Shown here piece after piece: positions 61,185 through 64,000 of a stretch of DNA of 64,000 nucleotides. Position 1 is the first letter of the stretch; every line of letters begins with the position of its first letter. The DNA is taken from the NCBI GenBank assembly GCA_964560765.1, contig CAZLMG010000009.1, positions 62,001-126,000 of the forward strand, given 5' to 3'. The notes under the pieces are model-generated. The model saw only the letters and a program-made list of their open reading frames with translations, did no database searches and was not told the origin of the DNA. Origin of the DNA: CAZLMG01 sp964560765. GTDB taxonomy: Bacteria > Bdellovibrionota_B > Oligoflexia > Oligoflexales > CAZLMG01. A program made the position numbers and the translations under genes.

Positions 61185-61309
61185 CGGCGATGCTCCCATT
61201 TACAAATGGGAACAAATTCAGCACCGAAAAAAAGTTCATTTCCAACATTATATTCAGCTCATGGAAACTGATCGGCAAAAAATTCACCGTCTTTAGCGCA
61301 CTCAGCTTT

Positions 61310-61339
61310 TTGGGGAAGTGAGCGAATTCCGGTTAGAAT
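61310..61339 (+). promoter_or_regulatory. Candidate promoter of the exported-protein pair
   Basis: TTGGGG (61310-61315) and TAGAAT (61334-61339), 18 bases apart, lie about 55 bases before the first ATG. The -10 matches 5 of 6. Confidence 0.4.
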
Positions 61340-61393
61340 GAGAAGAGCCCTTCCCAACCATCAAAGCTTTCCCTTTTCCCCAGGAGGAACACC

Positions 61394-61876
61394 ATGCGAC
61401 ATGGACGGTTATTCATTTGCCATTTACTCGGCGCAGTTGCGATGCTGCTGAGTTGGAGCGCTTCTGCAAAGACCCACGCGAGTCAAATTGTCATTCAAGA
61501 GTTGGAACTGCATATTCCGGAAGAGTGGACTCTACAACAGGATGCCATAGACGCCGCGACCATGATTTTCACCTTCAATCATGGTGGTCAGCGCCTGAAT
61601 ATTTATGCAAAGAAGGGCACCAATCTTTCTATGCAAGAGACATTCGTCAACGGCTCAACGGTGCTCGCTGAGGAACGCGTGGAGAATTTTTCAGGACTGA
61701 ATTGGCAGATACTCGAAACGAAGATGTCTCGCCGCGACAAGGCCGTCGTCCATGTCGCGGCATTCAAGACAGAGCTGAATGGCTTCACTTACTTTGGGTA
61801 TAGCCGCTCCAGCACACAAAGCCAGGCCTTGGACAGCACGCGGCTATTTTTAGAATCCATGAAACGACGCCGCTAA
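61394..61876 (+). CDS. Exported protein of unknown function
   Basis: 160 residues. AGGAGG lies five bases before the ATG. Signal peptide with hydrophobic LLGAVAMLLSW and cleavage after SASA. The mature part is a small mixed alpha/beta domain (ELELHIPEEWTLQQ, FTFNHGGQRLNIYAKKG). Not recognised; it resembles in outline the small secreted proteins that accompany TIGR02147 genes. Gap of 26 bases to the next gene. Confidence 0.62.
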   Translation: MRHGRLFICHLLGAVAMLLSWSASAKTHASQIVIQELELHIPEEWTLQQDAIDAATMIFTFNHGGQRLNIYAKKGTNLSMQETFVNGSTVLAEERVENFSGLNWQILETKMSRRDKAVVHVAAFKTELNGFTYFGYSRSSTQSQALDSTRLFLESMKRRR

Positions 61877-61902
61877 ACACAATCCTAAAGGGGGACAGCC
61901 TT

Positions 61903-62844
61903 ATGCGTATCTGCGATTTCACGCTGCCTTATCGACATATGCTTTTTACGTTCGCCGCTCTACTTCACAATGCCTGTGGTCAATCTGATCGAGGCGGAGC
62001 TGAGTTATTCTCTCTTACGGGTGAGGGTTTCAGCGGCAAGAAGCATTACTTTGGTTGGGGTGCTGCAGCTTATGGTGACCCGACCATGATGCACAACGAA
62101 GTGAAGTACGATGTCCTGCATACTCATAATATCTTCGCCAATGAAGTGGGTGGACACTACCAAGGGCGGACTGCAATCGGACCGCAAGTTAATGGCAGCC
62201 AGATTCGGACGTTATGGCGTGAAATCGCCCGTGACATGACGGACAGCGACATGTTCGTGCAATACTCTAGCGGCCACGGCTACAGCACCGGCCTCGCCGT
62301 GGGTGTGACCTACGATGAGATTCGTGACAATGCCATGGCCTATCCTGCCAAAGAGATCATCATTTTCACGATGGCCTGTAAGTCCGGTGGCTTGGTGAAC
62401 TCATTCAATCGGCGCAAGTCGGAGTGGGAGCGCTGGGCAGATCAGGGACGAACGTTGCTGGTGATGGCATCTAGCCCCGTGAATGAGAATTCGAGCACCG
62501 GTCCAGGCAGTGACCCCGAGGAACCGAATGCCCCCTATGGCAGTGCGGGCAGCGCCTTTGGCCACGCCCTCTGGAAATCGCTGATCGGACATGCAGACGG
62601 GTACATCGATGGCGTCAAAGATGGCTACCTGGATCTCGAAGAGATTATTGCTTACACCACGTGGAAGACGGAACGCGTTGGCGGGCACCGTCCGGTTGTG
62701 ACCGGGACGTTTCAAGGCAACTTGGTCATGAATCGAGTTCCCCCCAAGGCCTTTGTCGATGCCTTGGAGCGGGGCACCGAGGGGCTATCTGATGAAGAAA
62801 TCATGGCCCACATACAAGAGCTTGATGCTGCTATGAGGCTGTAA
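61903..62844 (+). CDS. Exported clan-CD cysteine peptidase-like protein (caspase/legumain type)
   Basis: 313 residues. AAGGGGG precedes the ATG. The N-terminus is hydrophobic with LLHNAC at 20-25, a possible lipoprotein Cys25 although the lipobox is poor. A clan-CD dyad is visible: MFVQYSSGHGYSTG gives H125 after a hydrophobic strand, and EIIIFTMACKSGGLVN gives C159 after the next strand. An AxSxxGxxF-like region follows (YGSAGSAFGHAL). This matches the pattern of C13/C14-type peptidases, which cut after Asn/Asp or Arg/Lys. The exact family is not assigned. A surface or periplasmic role is inferred. Confidence 0.6.
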   Translation: MRICDFTLPYRHMLFTFAALLHNACGQSDRGGAELFSLTGEGFSGKKHYFGWGAAAYGDPTMMHNEVKYDVLHTHNIFANEVGGHYQGRTAIGPQVNGSQIRTLWREIARDMTDSDMFVQYSSGHGYSTGLAVGVTYDEIRDNAMAYPAKEIIIFTMACKSGGLVNSFNRRKSEWERWADQGRTLLVMASSPVNENSSTGPGSDPEEPNAPYGSAGSAFGHALWKSLIGHADGYIDGVKDGYLDLEEIIAYTTWKTERVGGHRPVVTGTFQGNLVMNRVPPKAFVDALERGTEGLSDEEIMAHIQELDAAMRL

Positions 62845-62954
62845 TTTCCATTCAACAACGTTGCGATTGAGTAATAGCGAGCTGCGATGAGTCCAACAGA
62901 AGTAAAAGCCAACAACGAATGTCGTTGAAGAAGTATGGATTTTTTATGACGACA

Positions 62955-62963
62955 TGTTACAAT
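62955..62963 (+). promoter_or_regulatory. Extended -10 element before the H1-like gene
   Basis: TGT plus TACAAT, in the same 14-base context ACATGTTACAATAA as at 26665-26678. It is about 140 bases before the start codon. The identical 11-base TCCAACAGAAG occurs at 62892 and 62992, exactly 100 bases apart, on each side. Confidence 0.4.
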
Positions 62964-63102
62964 AAATTTGTAAGCCACCACGATTTATGGTTCCAACAGA
63001 AGAGCTGGCCGTTTTCATGCGGTCTAACCAGGATGGTTTAGGGGTAAGCAGCATAATAAGTTGGGTGATGGCTCGTTGTTAACTTAGGTAAGGAGGTTTC
63101 CC

Positions 63103-63318
63103 ATGGTTGCAGCTCGCACGACTGCAAAGAAGGCGACAAAACGCACAGCTAAGAAAGCCGCTGCGGCGCCGAAGAAGAAGGCTACGAAGAAGAAGGCCAC
63201 CAAGAAGAAGGCCGCTACCAAGAAAAAGGCTGCTGCCAAGAAAACTGTAGCCAAGAAGAAAGCGACGCGCAAAGCAGCTCCAAAGAAAAAAGCTGCAGCA
63301 CGTACGAAGAAGAAGTAA
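63103..63318 (+). CDS. Histone H1-like Lys/Ala-rich DNA-binding protein
   Basis: 71 residues made almost wholly of Lys, Ala, Thr and Arg in AAKK, KKAT and KKKA repeats. A strong TAAGGAGG lies seven bases before the ATG. Such proteins (Hc1/BpH1-like) bind DNA without sequence preference and compact the nucleoid. It resembles the basic N-terminal extension of the RpoD in this window. An independent transcription unit with its own terminator. Confidence 0.85.
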   Translation: MVAARTTAKKATKRTAKKAAAAPKKKATKKKATKKKAATKKKAAAKKTVAKKKATRKAAPKKKAAARTKKK

Positions 63319-63378
63319 TCCCCGGACTTTCCGCTGATTGCCGCGCTCACAACTCGGCGGCAGGGCTCACGCCCAAGA

Positions 63379-63409
63379 ACGCCTCTGGCCACCCCAGGGG
63401 CGTTTTTTA
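63379..63409 (+). terminator. Rho-independent terminator
   Basis: A ten-base stem (63379-63388 with 63394-63403, one G-U) with a five-base loop is followed directly by six T bases. It ends the H1-like gene. Confidence 0.92.
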
Positions 63410-63526
63410 TTCCCCCCTTAAAAAGCTCCTAACCCGAAAAAATTTGGGTAGAAAATCCCCGGTGCCCTTGGCATAACCATGGCTCTTCAAAAGGCGCAGA
63501 GTTTATTTCATGGCAAGGAGGATGCG

Positions 63527-64000
63527 GTGGTTGGTTTGATTTGGAGTTGTGGCGTTCTCGGACTAGTCGTCGCCGGCTATTATGCGAGTCGCGTGATGGC
63601 GGTTCCTGTAGTCGGTAAAAATGAACAAGAACTCAGCAAGTTCAAGGAAATTTCCGGAGCCATCGCTGAAGGCGCCATGGCGTTTCTGCAGAAGGAATAC
63701 AAATACGTCGGCTTGTTTGCCCTCGCCTTTGCTGCTTTCGTCGTATTTGCCCTGAATGAGCCCGACACAGAGCTCAATGAGGGTGTCTTTAGCGCCATTG
63801 CCTTTTTGGCCGGTGCCGTGACGTCCAGTGTTTCTGCTTTCCTGGGAATGTCGATCGCAACCCGCGGTAATGTACGCACGACGATCGCCGCCCGCACAGG
63901 TGTTGCTGATGCATTTCGCGTGGCGTTCAATTCAGGAGCGGTCATGGGCTTCGGTCTTTGCGGCTTGGCCGTCTTGGGCATGATGGCCATGGTCTATTTC
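63527..64000 (+). CDS. hppA: Membrane-bound proton/sodium-pumping pyrophosphatase (start only)
   Basis: First 158 codons; the frame runs off the right edge. The GTG at 63527 has AAGGAGG five bases before it, better than the ATG at 63479. EISGAIAEGAMAFLQKEYKY, GMSIATRGNVRTTIAARTGV and AFRVAFNSGAVMGFGLCGL are signature stretches of H+/Na+-PPases. Four membrane segments can be placed. The enzyme couples pyrophosphate hydrolysis to ion pumping across the inner membrane. Confidence 0.93.
   Translation, partial: MVGLIWSCGVLGLVVAGYYASRVMAVPVVGKNEQELSKFKEISGAIAEGAMAFLQKEYKYVGLFALAFAAFVVFALNEPDTELNEGVFSAIAFLAGAVTSSVSAFLGMSIATRGNVRTTIAARTGVADAFRVAFNSGAVMGFGLCGLAVLGMMAMVYF

Noticed and set aside
63580..63990. 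Minus-strand frame opposite hppA
   Set aside because: The plus strand encodes a clear pyrophosphatase; the minus frame is its shadow.
1..64000. CRISPR arrays, insertion sequences, phage genes, tRNA or rRNA genes
   Set aside because: I looked for regular repeats, transposase motifs, integrase motifs and T-loop/CCA patterns in the gaps and saw none; GTTCGAA-like matches fall within coding genes.

Overview
The window comes from a Gram-negative bacterium. It carries a complete type II secretion system, lipoprotein and outer-membrane protein genes, and a standard bacterial information-processing core. Two TIGR02147/DUF4423 regulators, an actin-like PilM-type GspL, a GspN at the end of the secretion operon, an H1-like Lys/Ala protein and many small lipoproteins together suggest a Bdellovibrionota/Oligoflexia-type (former deltaproteobacterial) organism. 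This is inference from gene content; no rRNA gene is present to settle it. I see no transposase, phage, CRISPR array, tRNA or rRNA.

Layout. 1-15343 (minus) is one long operon: aroK, two tandem gspC genes, gspD, E, F, G, H, I, J, K, L (PilM-like), M and the start of gspN. 15575-19196 holds an enoyl-CoA hydratase, ychF, yajQ and an unknown secreted protein. 19241-23946 is the macromolecular-synthesis cluster rpsU-dnaG-rpoD, with a very long histone-H1-like extension on RpoD. 23983-32258 is mixed: lipoproteins, a MazG-like pyrophosphohydrolase, a permuted ATP-grasp protein, a barrel protein, a MobA-like transferase, an MFS transporter and a TIGR02147 regulator. 32243-33749 (minus) is rpsP-rimM-trmD. 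33966-36860 holds a metallo-beta-lactamase-fold hydrolase, a secreted anchored protein and a DnaQ-like exonuclease.

36877-44105 is a catabolic operon: acyl-CoA carboxylase beta, AtuA, methylglutaconyl-CoA-hydratase-like enzyme, biotin carboxylase/carrier alpha, then an unknown gene. It fits leucine or acyclic-terpenoid acyl-CoA breakdown. 44121-48205 holds an unusual siroheme-reductase-like/acidic fusion, a small lipoprotein, a degenerate ImmA/IrrE regulator and infC. 48320-57693 holds PhoH, a HAMP-like membrane protein, an outer-membrane protein, PrkA kinase, an HD hydrolase, pyrD and a histidine kinase/response regulator pair. 57950-62844 holds an SMC-like protein that appears to have lost its ATP site, a second TIGR02147 regulator, and a divergent pair of exported proteins, one a clan-CD (caspase/legumain-like) cysteine peptidase. 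The window ends with an H1-like DNA-binding protein, a strong terminator and the start of a membrane pyrophosphatase (hppA).

Most noteworthy: the H1-like tail on the housekeeping sigma factor alongside a free H1-like protein, the reductase/acidic-repeat fusion, the apparent pseudo-SMC, the tandem GspC proteins with two non-glycine pseudopilin cleavage sites, the exported clan-CD peptidase next to a TIGR02147 regulator, and three convergent gene pairs that end inside the same CTAA tetranucleotide.
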